In this document: piece after piece, positions 13,904-26,311 of the stretch | Layout: every line of letters starts with the position of its first letter | How positions within the stretch are numbered: the first letter of the stretch is position 1 | Assembly (NCBI GenBank): GCA_019009955.1 | Contig: CM032228.1 | Span: 99,041,001-99,105,000 of the forward strand | Source of the DNA: Riptortus pedestris | Lineage: Eukaryota > Arthropoda > Insecta > Hemiptera > Alydidae | DNA: 64,000 nucleotides | Direction: 5' to 3' | The notes under the pieces: model-generated | The model's input: the letters and a program-made list of their open reading frames with translations, nothing else | Told to the model about the DNA's origin: nothing | Databases searched by the model: none | Translations under genes and position numbers: made by a program

Positions 13904-16250
13904 TCTACTATATAAAAATAAGTTGGGTTTTTCTTCCTGACGTTATAACTCCAGAACGCACGAACCGATTTCCACGGTTTTCCATTCGTTGGAAAGGTCT
14001 CGGGCTCCGTGAGGTTTATAGCAAAGAAAATTCAGGAAAAATTTCAACAGAAAAGCGGGAAAATCTTTTTTCATTATACTGTTAAAATAACATGTGTTTT
14101 CAGTCCATCGTTTGAGTACGCAAAGTACAGAAAAGTAACAGCTGTTATTGGAATATTCCTCATTATACTATCATTCATTGTATATTGCATACCTACTTAA
14201 CCTGTATTTATTAAATCAAAACGAACAAAAATTTGTCAATAATTAAGCAATCAATACCGCAAAAAGGTATTAATATAAGTAACAATAAAAATTGCACAAT
14301 AAATATTAATTTTAAATTATAACTCTATTGCCTATTCTATTTATCTGTTGAATAACCTTTGTAGTTTAATAAATATATGTTTCACATGCAGCGCCATCTC
14401 TGATACATAACATGTATTACAAACCAATATTTTAAGTAGATGGCGCCGGTCCGTGATACATTGTTTGACAGCTACTCATTGTTCTCTGCTCAGTAAATTT
14501 CACGTGACAAACCGGTATTGTGTTCACTGTGAAATTGTGAAAAAAAAAAAAGTAAAAAAACTAAGCTATTCGTTTCCTAACATTTCAATTGGAAACCATC
14601 AAATCAATCACGTGTATTGTGCAAATTTTTATTCAATTTCAACAGCAGGCATTTGTCTCCTTTCGCAATTATCATCACCACATGTTTTCCTTCACCACCA
14701 ATTCAGTTATGGAACAAATACAAAGACGACATATGTGAAGATATCTTGCATCGCTTGCGCATTCAAACGAATAATCCTGACATCCAAATAACCGATGAAA
14801 TCTACAATGAAGGATTGATTCTGATTGAGGATCAATGCTTGACTATTGCAAACAAGCTACTGATTTAAGTAGGAATGATTGTGCCAAATCGATCGATGCA
14901 CGATGCATTCACCAAGAATTAAATCGAGAGCTGCAATACAATGTTGATACATTGCAGGAATTCGTTCGAAATAATGTGCCGTTGCTGAATGAACAGCAAA
15001 AACAATTATACGAAACATTAATGCAAGAGGTGGACAATAATACTGGTGGTCTATTCTTCCTGGACGCACCTGGAGGAACAGGGAAAACATTTGTCATTTC
15101 ATTGATTTTGGCCACTATTCGATCAAGATGTGACATAGCTTTGGCGTTAGCATCATCTGGAATTGCGGCGACTCTTCTAGATGGCGGTCGTACTGCACAT
15201 TCTGAGCTTACGTTGCCACTCAATTGAAACACAATTGATACTCCAAGATGCAATATTTCCCGATCCAGTGCAATGGGAAAATTGTTGATGCAATGCAAGC
15301 TCATTCTTTGGGATGAGTGCACAATGCCACATAAGAAATCACTTGAAGCACTTAACTTCACACTGAAGGATCTTCGGCGAAATAACAACATCTTTGGCGG
15401 CTTGATGATATTGTTGGCAGGCGATTTCAGGCAGACGTTGCCAGTAATTCCCCGTGGAACGCCTGCAGATGAATTGAATGCTTGCCTGAAGGGATCACCT
15501 TTATGGAATAACGTAAAAACATTATCGCTAACCACTAATATGAGAGTTCAACTTCAAAATGATCAAAGTGCTGCACAATTTTCCAAACAATTGTTAGCTG
15601 TTGGAAATGGAAAAGTCCCAGTTGATGTGACATCTGGATTAATTACTCTTACCAACGACTTTTGCCGATTAGTAGACTCTCAATTAGCTCTTATTGAAAA
15701 TGTTTTCCCAAACATTAGTGAGAATTATCAGAATTATTCTTGGTTAAGTCAACGAGCAATTCTTGCCGCAAAGAATAATGATGTACACGCACTGAATTTC
15801 ACCATTCAATCAAAAATTAACAAGTCGCAAGGCCAATCGCTTAGTGTTTGCGGGATAAATTTAGAAAATCATTGTTTTTCACATGGGCAGTTATACGTTG
15901 CGTGTTCACGAGTTGGGAAACCATCCGCTTTGTTTGTGTTAACGTCAGACCTTAAAACAAAAAATGTGGTTTACCAAAGAGCACTTCAATGAAACGGATA
16001 ATTTGCGGACACGTATAACGCTTCGATTCAGTATTTACTTTGGATTCACTTTCATTTACTTAGAGAAGTTCAACTAAATAACACTTCATTTTTGTAATCG
16101 AAATGAATTCATTACTGTTGTGAAATGAAATCAAATTTTTCCTTTTCAAATATAAAACAAAAAAAAATTGTCTTAATCTTTTAATCACCAAACAAAATGT
16201 TACAAAACGAAGCCATCTGGTGGCGAAACGGAGTTCGCCGGGTTTGCTAG
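13904..16250 (+). mobile_element. Helitron, 2347 bp, nested in a HINE-A copy
   Basis: A rolling-circle transposon remnant with canonical ends. It starts TCTACTATATAAAAATAAG and ends with a GC-rich hairpin (around CGGAGTTCGCCGG) followed by TTTGCTAG, the CTRR terminus. The insertion lies between A and T with no target duplication, as Helitrons do. The boundaries are confirmed by the host: removing these bases rejoins the flanking HINE-A sequence (CAAATGTAA / TTTTCTATAAATG), which matches the uninterrupted copy at 43533-44496. The 5' half, which should code for the Rep HUH nuclease, is missing: about 14100-14690 holds no Rep motif. Only a damaged helicase part remains, so the copy is not autonomous. 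Confidence 0.9.
14701..15992 (+). pseudogene. Broken Helitron Pif1-type helicase C-terminal region
   Basis: The superfamily 1 helicase domain that unwinds DNA in Helitron rolling-circle transposition. Similarity begins near 14701 (LWNKYKDDICEDILHR). Helicase motif I (Walker A) is APGGTGKT near 15070. Motif II is LWDECTM near 15310, and GDFRQTLPV follows near 15425. The final HGQLYVACSRVG motif is near 15890 and the frame closes with a stop at 15990-15992. It is broken: a stop at 14866-14868, a frame change near 14917, a TGA at 15225-15227 with the same frame continuing after it, and an in-frame loss near 15810-15825, where NFTIQSKIN runs directly into KSQGQSLSV. That junction skips the roughly hundred residues that normally separate these motifs. 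The Rep domain is absent. Clearly a relic, identified with high confidence. Confidence 0.9.
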
Positions 16251-16509
16251 TTTTCTATAAATGTTGTTATGTACATTTTTTCACTATCTTGATTATTAAC
16301 TGGGATATGCATTTTTTAGTTTTCGGTCTTCAGTAAACCCCTTCTCCTACTCGTCTCATATTAACAATATTCTATTATGCTATGAAGCACTTTATTTGAA
16401 GCTTAAATACTAAATATTGTTATCATTGAATTTTTAATTTTTGAGATAAATGCAAAAACGTGACGCACGTGGGAAATTTGCTTAGTTGACACAGCCTCTG
16501 CGTGACAGA

Positions 16510-19500
16510 CTTTTTTATATTGTACCAACGTTTTGCCTCTTTAGAATACTAGACCTAATCATTATCGCATTATTTGGCATTGTCATTTTATAAATTTTAG
16601 TTTCATGACTATGTGCCAGTGAAGCCTTTTGCTTTGAAAAGAATAAGAAATTTACTCATCAGGGAAGCTGTTGTAGTGTGACCGACAACCTCACAAATGA
16701 CATGGGATGAAAGATGAAATTCATCTTATTGCTATTTGAATGTGACATTTCTCTTGGTCCAGAGAAGTTCCCATATATGTATGTTACACATTTTAAAAAT
16801 ATTTTATATCTCTTGACATAAGATCAAATAAATTTGCGTAGTATAAATAAAATTTAGCAAGGATATATCACCATAAAAATAAGTTACAGAAGAAAAGAGG
16901 TATAATATTTCCAAATAAATAATACTAAACACTTGAATTAATCTAGAATATTGCCAAACTACCAATAAATAAAATCCACAGAAAAAATAAGACGTTGTGT
17001 CTATGAGTTTATTGTATTCCTATTCCAAATTGCCTTTATAGCGTAAAGTATAACAGTATAGCACTAATAGCGATTGACTAAGAGCCAAGTAAGTGTTAAG
17101 TCACTTTACCTTCTACAGGATTAGATCATTTAGGATTAGGGTTGAGTTTGGAGGCTCAGGAAGTTTAGTATCCTGGAGGGTGTGAACGGAATAACGGATT
17201 CTTGGCGAAACCCTAACTTCTCTGGCATTAAGTATCTATTTGTTTATGTACTGTATGGTGATGTCCTAAGGACGCTATTTCAAGATGCCTTAAGTTAATA
17301 TATTTAACAAATTTATTTAGACTGTAGAGAGTTTTATTTATACTCTTTGGATATTTATATTTGTCAACCTAATCAGTAGGTATATCATACTCCCTTACTG
17401 GTGTAACCTGGCATGATTTACGATTGTATTAGATGAGGAATGTTTATAATTTTACCAGACGTCAAGATTAACCAGTATTAAATTATTTGTTTTTTGTAGT
17501 AATGGTGATAGACAGTACAGTCAGATCCTGTTTGTGTACGGAATAATCTTAATCACTCGATACTTTATCCCTTTTCAACTTTCTCGTAAAGTTTCTAACT
17601 GTAGTTAATTAGGTTGAGCTAAATAAGTAAATTACCTTTCCACCTATGTTATTGTTGATGTGCAAATGATTTATAAGTTTTTTATTCTCAAAAAAATTAT
17701 CCGTTTACTTACTATTGTCATTGAATACTTTAAATATTGTTAAAAATGATACACATTAGATTAGCTTATTTTAATTAAAAAGCTGAAACATATTACATAA
17801 GAAATACTTTATTTTAGTAGTTAAATATAGAGAACCAGGGAATATAGAACGTATTATAAATTAGAAATAGGAGTAATAATGAATATATATATTTTTTTTA
17901 TAAAAACTATCCTTTGACCTAAAACAAGTATGAAGATCATTTTTTAACGACTTAAGTTAGAGGAGACACTTGAAGGAGAAATAATTCATAACACAATTAT
18001 GGATTGGACTTACTCGACATGTCCATCATCTGAAGTTGCCACACCCACTGTGAGCTTTATCTCTGGCCGTAATGATGTGAATTGTCATTTTATCAATGAA
18101 AATGTTTGACAATGTCCTTGGGCAGAGTGTCATCTTCATCAATGGTGCTGTTACCGATATCACCGCTATTCCAATTTACTCAAAAAAGCTTCATATCCGA
18201 CACTGTTTTATTCATTTTTAATGTATTAAGCTTCTGAAAATTGTAGTATTCATGTTTTATAGATTTCAAGCCCCAAAATTTTCGATGTCACCATTTTTAT
18301 GGTTGTTTGTCAATATTTAAAAGGTTTTTCGAAAAAATAAAATTCGTTAATGCCCAAATTATACGTGAAGTAGAAGATTAGAGGTGAGGTAAAATATATG
18401 ATTTTTTGAGTGATAATATATTCATAATAATGCTCATTTATACATTTGATTCTAATTAGAATATTCACCTAGTTATTTTTTTTTATCTATCAGCCTTTCA
18501 TAAATTCCATGTAATACTCTTATCGTAATTATTGCCATACTTATGCGGCTAAGTATCTCCTGGTCATCTAAAATTTCACTTACACTAACTTAAAGTAGAT
18601 ACATTATAAGTATAAAACAGAATATAGAACATCCAGGTGATGTTATGATAAGTGGGAAATACATTTTATTTACGCAGCACCAAGCACTTGTCTTGTCATT
18701 TACGCAAAATCCTCAATATCTCAGGTAATTCAATGTGAGACGAGGTAGATGTTCTACTTCAAATACTCCTGATACAGAATTTAAAATGTACCTTGTAGTT
18801 CTATTATAAATAGCAAGTATTTATTTCCCTTTTTTTTTAATACTAAGAAGATTATATCATTTCATTTAATATGCAAATAGCAAATACTCTAATCTTCGTG
18901 CCCTTGAAAGAGGTAAAGGCAACTCTATTGACATGCATCTAACCGGAAAATGCAATTTCTTCTTGCCAATTTAAACTTCGTTCATGCTGTTCGAGATCAA
19001 AAGTGAATTACATTCGACATCTCGAGTAATTTAGACTTAATTGAATTCTTCATGGAGGACATCCATATAATCAAAGATTTATTTTCTTGGAAGCTCTTCT
19101 TTGAATTTTAGAGAGCGTGCAGTTTCAAAGGAATAAGGAAAACACAAGAGAAAAGCGTCAAAGGGAGCTGTCTCCCTTATATAACCTATAATGAAAGAAA
19201 GCTAAGCCGTCTTCTTAAAATGAGGTAGTTTAAGAGAACTAAAGAATCCTTCAGAGACTCAGGTGCGAGAGGGAATCCAATAAACAGTGCTAATGCAGCT
19301 TGATGAAATGATTCACCAATTTTTGTTTCATGTTGATTTAGTTTTACGACTCCTCTCAAAACTCTTTCACTTCGTTCCAATACAGTTTGTCCATCACTAA
19401 AAGGGAATTCCCTCTTCGGCTTAAATATTAGCTTCTTCAACCTATGCTCTACTTTATTCACGTTCAGCAAATATCACAGCAAAATGTATCATGGATGCTA

Positions 19501-20014
19501 GGACAAAATCAATAACGAAAAGCAGTATTACTTGCAGAACCAGAATGCCCTTCACCATAAAAGCGTCTTCCGACACAAATTTGTGAAGAGTTAACATATA
19601 TAAACAAGATCAGATAAGAAAGAACCAATTAGTTTCGACATGTTAGTCGGAAGGATTACAAGCAAAGATGTGTTCATGATCATCTGGTTTTTGTAACTCG
19701 CGAAGGGAGCACAACCGTCCTTTTCTGATGGCAACGCATAATAATCATTTCCTTCCCATTATCAGCTGTGTAATGCCTTAAAAGATATTTAATTACAAAT
19801 TTAATATATATGCAAAAACACACATGAAGCATATACACTTCATTTGATATCTAACTTTTAAAGCAATAATTCATTATTTATGAACTCACAAATTCTTTGA
19901 AGCATGTAAAACAAAGCCTAACCGTCTAATTAAAATTAACTGTACCAAATGAACAACGTATATACATGTGCATAATAGGGCTGAGTATATATCACTTAAA
20001 TTTCGACGGTCCAA
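16510..20014. other. Unassigned DNA
   Basis: About 3.5 kb with no recognised element. The part 18880-19480 is less AT-rich, with an open frame on the minus strand (19186-19470, VNKVEHRLKKLIFKPKREF) that I cannot place and that lacks convincing splice sites. Confidence 0.5.
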
Positions 20015-20350
20015 ACGCCTCCGAAATACTAATTTATCACAAAAACCTTTTTATGGCTCCTCACAATTTTATTTCTTATAAACGCTGAGCGCTTTCGGGG
20101 ACTAAATCCCCATCCTCAGAGCTACAAAACAATGTAACACCATAATTAGGAGTCTAAAAATCAGTTGTTAAAAATATTTTACATAATTAGTCATATAACA
20201 AAAACGTCTATAACATTATAAAATTTTTTTACAATAATAACACCTAACTTAAAAACACATTTACAATTAAAATATAACAAATTCATAATTACTATTTCAA
20301 CATTAAAATAATATTATAAGCAAAAATTACCGTCAGAGCGTAGGGCAATC
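20015..20350 (-). mobile_element. 3' untranslated region of the second Penelope-like element
   Basis: Reading the minus strand, GCTCTGAGGATGGGGATTTA then GTCCCCGAAAGCGCTCAGCG lies at about 20090-20125. This is the 'GATGGGGATT...CCCCGAAAGC' hairpin signature seen near the 3' ends of Penelope-like elements, and it confirms the orientation of the endonuclease fragment. Confidence 0.7.
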
Positions 20351-20734
20351 CTATAGACTTGCTACCAGGCTAAACCCTGCCGATGCACTGAGGCCAAGGG
20401 GATCATTCCAAGCCGCTAGGGAGGGGGCAGAGACAAGTCTGGATATGAGAGACGCGTTTGTGTCAGTCTGCACATTTACATTGCCTTTATTTATGGCTTT
20501 TTCAAGTTTTATTTCCATAGCCTCCACCATGTCCAACAGATAACCCCTAACATCACTATGAATTAATTTTATCCGGTGGTCTCCAGCATGGTGGTTGTGC
20601 TCCTTACAATGTGCATAAAACTCTGAGCCTGCTCTCATGTGTTCCTTAGCCCTGATCCGTAACTTCCTCTCTGTCCTCCCAACGTAGCTGGCTTCACACA
20701 TCCCACACTTCATCACCCTCACCACCAGCTATAA
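20351..20734 (-). pseudogene. Second Penelope-like GIY-YIG endonuclease fragment
   Basis: The minus strand reads LVVRVMKCGMCEASYVGRTE and then RKLRIRAKEH. This matches the YVG motif, the catalytic Arg of the RKLRIRAKEH helix, and downstream LLDMVEAMEIKL with the family Glu and NVNVQTD with the Asn. A stop codon lies just above 20734 and no reverse transcriptase follows upstream, so it is 5'-truncated. It belongs to a different Penelope subfamily from the 9.9-kb copy, since outside the motifs the sequences share little. The C-terminal tail after NASLI looks unconserved. Confidence 0.78.
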
Positions 20735-21109
20735 ATAAATATGACTAATTTATCAATTCAAGCGTGACATAACTCGTAGTTACTTCATCAACTCTATAAT
20801 CCCCAACTCTACACATTGCTTTGTAGCAGCTAAGATTCCGCAATACCTAACTATTTTTTATAAGAATATCACTGTTATATCTACATTAAGAGCTTGTCTT
20901 AACACTTCACTATTAATGAATTATAAGTTTACTCCTGGATTTTATGTTTCATTATATAGATTATTGAAACTAAAAAGTCTTATAAATTACTGGAAACATC
21001 TGTGGTCTCCAAATCTGTGCCATGTGCTCTACTTCCTACTACTTTAAAACAAATACAAAATTATATGTACTTTTTTTTTAATTTACAACGTCTATTTCTA
21101 ATGCTTCAA

Positions 21110-21295
21110 AGACTAATTGGGACTTGTTATCTATTGGTTACTACCCATTTCTAGGCTGGGGTTAAATAAAGTGTTTTATTTAACTAATTCGACACTAAAT
21201 AAATTCGTTTTGCTTAGGTGAGAAACGAGGTTACCAAGTGAGATTAAGAGAACGTGCAGCTAGTTGATTAACTCACACAAGTAGCCTGAGACCCC
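21110..21295 (-). mobile_element. tRNA-derived SINE, diverged, reverse
   Basis: ACTAATTGGGACTTGTTATC, GGTTACTACCCATTTCTAGG, AATTCGACACTAAATAAATT and TAGCCTGAGACCCC match the reverse SINE with rearrangement in the tRNA-like head. Confidence 0.65.
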
Positions 21296-22269
21296 AAAAA
21301 TAATATTTAAAAAAAAAAAATGGTAACATACGATAAATATAGTATTGGGCCTTCAAGGAAATGTTTAAATATTGTGAAACATACGTGGCACAATTTTCTG
21401 TAGATAAGCTTGGAACAACAACATGCATAACCGAGTAACCCACAATACTTCCAAATGGTATACCCTAACCTCCTTTGAGGTCACGCAAGACTGCCATAAG
21501 TGTGATTGATTATAAGGAGATCGTGTTAGGGATAGTGAACCAATAACTCGGACTACCGCAAACATTAAGTGCTTTGGCAAGGTGATAGTTCAATACTGAT
21601 CTTGTATAATGACTGCTTTTTTCTGTAATCAATCATTATTTCAGATTTTAATTGGGTTTATCAAAAGCATCATTTCATGTTTCCTTAAAAAATAAAAGCG
21701 GTTAACCCTTACAGTAATGCACTCTTCAGAGCTAACATCTATAATAATATAAACTATAATAACAATTATTTAAAATAAATAACTAAAAATAATAGTTAAA
21801 ATTATTAATCAAAAATCAAATTATAAACATATTAGTAACTGAATATTAGAATTTGTGATCAATAGAATGTTTGTGGAACTATTTCTGTTTCCCAAGGACT
21901 CATTGAACGGAAATTCGCTTTGGAAAGCGTTTTTCCTGGCCTGCCAGATTTTCTGGGCGTATTATTTGCTCATCCTTTCTAGTCACTATTCATAGTTTTA
22001 TTTTATTTGCCAAATTTCATCCCTATTTAGCCTTTGGTGCATTTTCTGAAATAGTCATCTATTTGGCTTGATATAAATTATAATATGATTTCAGCTCTCG
22101 TTGTTAAAGCTTTCATATCTATGAATATAGATATAAATAGAATATAGATCATATGTTTTATCCTGTTATTCAGCATTAAATATGTTTGCTTAGAACTCAT
22201 TTTATTATTATTTATGAACATCAAATTTTTGCTACTTTGGCCAATTGTTTTAAAGGGTGGATTTTATTT
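21296..22269. other. Unassigned AT-rich DNA
   Basis: No gene or repeat recognised; ATA/AAT-rich stretch at 21740-21840. Confidence 0.55.
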
Positions 22270-22450
22270 TATAGGGGCTTATGTTAACTCACACGGCTAA
22301 TCTGAGCCCATAGTACTCATTTAATTTACTTATTTACGCCCACTTTATCCTACTTGGATGATTGACCTACAGTTAGCTAGTGTGCCACTAAGGGTTTGAG
22401 TTCGTCACTAAATAAATTGCTATTGCCCATTCGGGATCTTTTATTTTATA
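22270..22450 (-). mobile_element. SINE fragments, reverse, rearranged
   Basis: TTAACTCACACGGCTAATCT with GAGCCC is a reverse SINE head. TTATTTACGCCCACTTTATC, GAGTTCGTCACTAAATAAAT and TGCCCATTCGGGATC are a second reverse copy without its head. Confidence 0.55.
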
Positions 22451-22466
22451 ATTTATTCTAAATTTA

Positions 22467-22535
22467 ACACCTGCAGATAACCCGTCTTAATTAGCCTTAG
22501 TTGCAAAACGTGGACGTCAATAAATAATAAATAAA
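22467..22535 (+). mobile_element. SINE 3' end fragment
   Basis: CCTGCAGATAACCCGTCTTA, GCCTTAGTTGCAAAACGTGG and ACGTCAATAAATAATAAATA are the terminal part of the SINE, opposite in orientation to the neighbouring fragments. Confidence 0.65.
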
Positions 22536-23189
22536 CTTTAACAGTTATACGTTCAATATTAGATTGTATCTTCTTAATAACATGACATCAGTTTTTGTTT
22601 TTAGATCACTGATGTTAAAACATGATAGATCATGACGATAAATCATTCCTTTGTTTCAATTATTTTATTTCCTGACTCTGAAACTGACTTCTTTATTTCC
22701 ACTTTATACTCTTTTAATCCGCATTCCCTGGTTATTTGTTTTCCTTCTGTTTTACAGTTTACATTTTATATTCCTTGATTTTATTTCAGCATTCACGATT
22801 CTAGAATTTGATATTCACGTTATTCATAGACGTAAATGTAAGCTCCATTCGTTACACTTTCCCTTCGGCAAATTTAGGTTTTCTCTTCGCTTTCTATAAT
22901 GATTCACATCGGCCTAATTCAACAGTGTTGGTAACACTGTAACATATGTCAGGCTGACGATGAAAAGGACTTCATTTATTGCCCGTTATAGAATTTAAGA
23001 CGATTTGTAATCGGTTTGAATAGTTTAATTATTATAACCCTACTTAACATTGTATGATATATGACACAATATCCAATAAATTACCATTTCGCCTCTCTGC
23101 ATAACACTTACTCTTGCAAACTATTTATCGCAAGAACAGCTAATAATTCATTTAGTCATTTAGACAAATTTATCATTTGAACACTAAAT
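22536..23189. other. Unassigned DNA
   Basis: A pyrimidine-rich open frame at 22651-22899 (plus) has no family resemblance. Confidence 0.55.
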
Positions 23190-23680
23190 GACCCTTCCGT
23201 TGAGGGTATACTCACTACGCGATTTTTGAAAAATCTCTTCAAATATGCATCGATCCTTGTTTAGAAGATGGCGAATATGGGGCACGTTCAATTATATATT
23301 TAATTACCGTTTAGCGGTAGCAGTGTTTGTCTGATTATTATCAAACTCCATATTTAAACTTTTTTAAGTAATTAAGTATCAAGTTTTTAATGGTTTAAAT
23401 TGCAGAAGGAAGTCGGAGAAATAAAGAAAAATCCAAATATCTCCTTTATTATGTGTTGGATCAAGAAATGTTATAAAATAAATTGTAGTATTTTTTTTCG
23501 TATATTCAGTGAGCTACTAGTAATTGAGTGTTTAAGGACCATTTTCATTTTACTGTATATTTCCCGTTAGTAATATATCTTAATTTGTAGTATATACGAT
23601 TAAATACCAATGACTGTTTCCGTAGTATGTAGTGTACTTTTTATGTTCGAGATATATGCAAATGTGGCGTCATAATTTAA
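23190..23680 (-). mobile_element. HINE-A copy, old and eroded
   Basis: Recognisable by the order of blocks: GGGTATACTCACTACGCGAT, ATGCATCGATCC, TTACCGTTTAGCGGTAGCAG, TATGTGTTGGATC and TTCGAGATATATGCAAATG. Termini are not intact. Clearly more diverged than the copies at 9 and 44 kb. Confidence 0.6.
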
Positions 23681-24899
23681 GATTGTATGTACTAGTCTAT
23701 ATAATTTCGGTTTACAAATGCGTGACTCGATATTTAACTGTTCCATGACTAACCATGTGGGAAATAAAAAGTCAAAAATTGTTGATAAATTGGAAAAGTG
23801 AGAATGATAAATTCTCTATAACCAATCCTGTTGCACATTTAATTTTCTACAACTATGGCTTTATACACGTTTTCTCCTAATGGAATATTAACCAATTCTT
23901 TGCATTTGTTTTAGTTTTAGCCTTAAGTTAAGCCCCACTTCTGCTTTTCGATTTCAGTTACTGAATATCTTAGAAGTGTATTTTGCATTTCAATTCCTGT
24001 TGACACAGGCTTATTACTAAGGTAGAAATAGAGAATGATAGTTATTCTGTCATATGTAAATAAAGCCTTCTGAGAATTTCGGCCTTTTGAATGTAGGTAG
24101 GGTGTTAGTGATGAATGGGCGAGATGTAGCGATTACGTAGCTTAAAAGGAGTTGATTGCCGGTGTCAGTAGTTGATGGGGCATGAATAGGGAAGGGCCGA
24201 TATAGGCCAGCCTAGCATCAATGGCGTCTGCCTCAATGGTAATGGGCTCAATTATGTTTTACTTGATGCAAGTCAGTCAAGTGTTGAATTAAATTTTGAC
24301 GAATGCCGAATCTCCCTTGATAGATTGGTTATCAATACCCCTCACTTACGTCTGCCCTTCTTCAAAGAGATGTAACATTTCTCTCAGATTTAATGCTTTT
24401 GGTTCCTCCTGATAATGGAATGAATTTAGATTCTTGATACGGCAATGGCTCATGGAACCAGCTTTATTAGCGCTAGACATTTCTTATGAAACAAACTGTC
24501 AAGAACAATCTCTGAGATCTACGCTCCTAGATTTTCTAATCGTATTTCCTTTCATTTCCCAAATCAGTACAAGCTTAAGCTTTATATTAAATTACAATTT
24601 TCTGTTGTAAACTGGCTGTGCCTGAAACTTTATGAGTCGTCAGAATACATTATACATGGCTTTAAAATTTCTAAACCACGAGTTTACTGGTAGTCACTTT
24701 AGGACGTTAGAACAATTTAAAATGCCTCTATTTCTTTAAGAATTTCTATTTCCAATGTAAATCTAATAAAACTATACGAGTTCTTGAAGCACTTAAGACA
24801 ACTATTAGGTTAGGTTTCCCCCGTACATCTAAAAACGTATTAGTATTACAATTTTGTCGTATTGCCGTTGGCGTGACAATAACTATTTAATAAAATATT

Positions 24900-24949
<50 letters not shown>

Positions 24950-25308
24950 GTATGAATCTACTTTTCTATACATAATAAATATACGTAAAATACTAATTAT
25001 ATTTATTCCATTTACTATATCTAAATGATCTAAATAGAATTCTACATATTACACTAGCATACATACCTAGACCTTAATATGCGTATCAACTAATATTTAT
25101 TTATACATTGATGCCAACTATATTGTGGGATCATTTCTAACATTATATTATTTCATTAGTATTATTTTGCTCAACAAAGAACCTCCTCTAAGCCCAAGTT
25201 GTTTTACAATAACCTGCCAATCTTTTTCTTTCATTCACAATACCAATGGTTTACTTAAGAGATATGGAGCTTTTACCAAAATAATTTTTCCTAATATATC
25301 ATGGTTGT
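23681..25308. other. Unassigned DNA with a GC-richer block
   Basis: 24060-24480 (GAGTTGATTGCCGGTGTCAG, GGGAAGGGCCGATATAGGCC) resembles in style the block at 38460-38990 and may be an old dispersed repeat. A (TA)n tract is at 24901. Confidence 0.45.
24901..24948. repeat. (TA)n microsatellite
   Basis: About 23 TA units, not inside any recognised element. Confidence 0.96.
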
Positions 25309-25519
25309 TTGTTTATTATTATTTACGTCCACTTTATGCTTCTAGGCTAATCTGGACGGGTTATCTACAGGTTAACCTTTTCTAGCCAGGGTGGGCTTAA
25401 GGAGTTTATTTAATGAATCCGTCACTAAATAAAATTTCGACTGCCCAGGGCGGGAATCGAACCCACCACTCTAGGCCTACCACGCGAGATTAAGACCAAA
25501 GCCTTAACCTGAGCCCCCC
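25309..25519 (-). mobile_element. tRNA-derived SINE, full length, reverse
   Basis: On the plus strand it begins with the tail TTTATTATTATTTACGTCCA, then GACGGGTTATCTACAGGTTA and GCCCAGGGCGGGAATCGAAC (box B in reverse), and ends TTAACCTGAGCCCCC. Confidence 0.83.
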
Positions 25520-26311
25520 TAATATATCATAATCAGTACGTTAGAATATAAAATAACGAACGTTTCCTCTACCCCATAGTTATAAAAAGAACAATCTACG
25601 CAATCATAAGAAGTAAATTTTTTATAGGTCAATTTTAAAAGATCACCTCAACCTTTTTTAACCATTAAATCTCTAAAATGCTGAGATCCATTATTTTTAA
25701 TAAAATTCAGATCAATGGCTAATTATTTATACGGACTACCGAATTTAGAACTTTTTGCTGCACCAATGTGTAGTTTTTCCAATTTAAATGTTTTTAAAGT
25801 TGGTGTTTGTTTAAATATTTCTTTACAAGTATTGATGCCAAATAAATTGGGTCCATTCATTAATTTTAAAATATTTTTTCAGTACATAATTGTGTGAAGA
25901 CATGAACTCCTTTTTCTCTGAGAGAGATTTAAGACGCCGAATGTCCTGTGAATCGTCAAAAAAGAAACAAAGAAACGAGTGTGCAGTGAATTCCTAAAGA
26001 CTTTAATTATAATATTGCTAACTATCGTATTGTATTGAACACTATAGTAATCTACAAGTATATTCCTATATATATATATTCGTATCTAACATAAAACTAC
26101 ATTTTATTAAATATTTACGAACCAACTTCTAAATAGATTCCAAGAAGTCCATAAAAAGTTTTAGCTAACACAGAAAATTTACAGAATCCTAATTTTACAG
26201 ACCCTTATTCAGTAAATTCAAGTTTCCTTAGACATTTAACATTTCTATGCTAGGCAAACCGTAAATGATTTTAGAACCTCAAATTCTACTGGGAATACCG
26301 TTTTAACATAC
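25520..26311. other. Unassigned AT-rich DNA
   Basis: Nothing recognised apart from a short (TA)n near 26070. Confidence 0.55.

Larger units (their letters stand above)
13545..16509 (-). mobile_element. HINE-A copy split by the Helitron
   Basis: HINE-A is my label for a repeated element in this window with Helentron-associated (DINE-1-like) architecture. This minus-strand copy has its 3' palindrome and CTAA end at 13545 and its 5' TCTGTCACGCAG end at 16509. The (TA)n block at about 13669-13686 is in the usual place. Bases 13904-16250 are the later Helitron insertion, leaving about 618 bp of HINE-A. Confidence 0.8.

Noticed and set aside
14909..15535. 208-codon minus-strand frame
   Set aside because: Antisense shadow of the Helitron helicase; the plus strand carries the helicase motifs.
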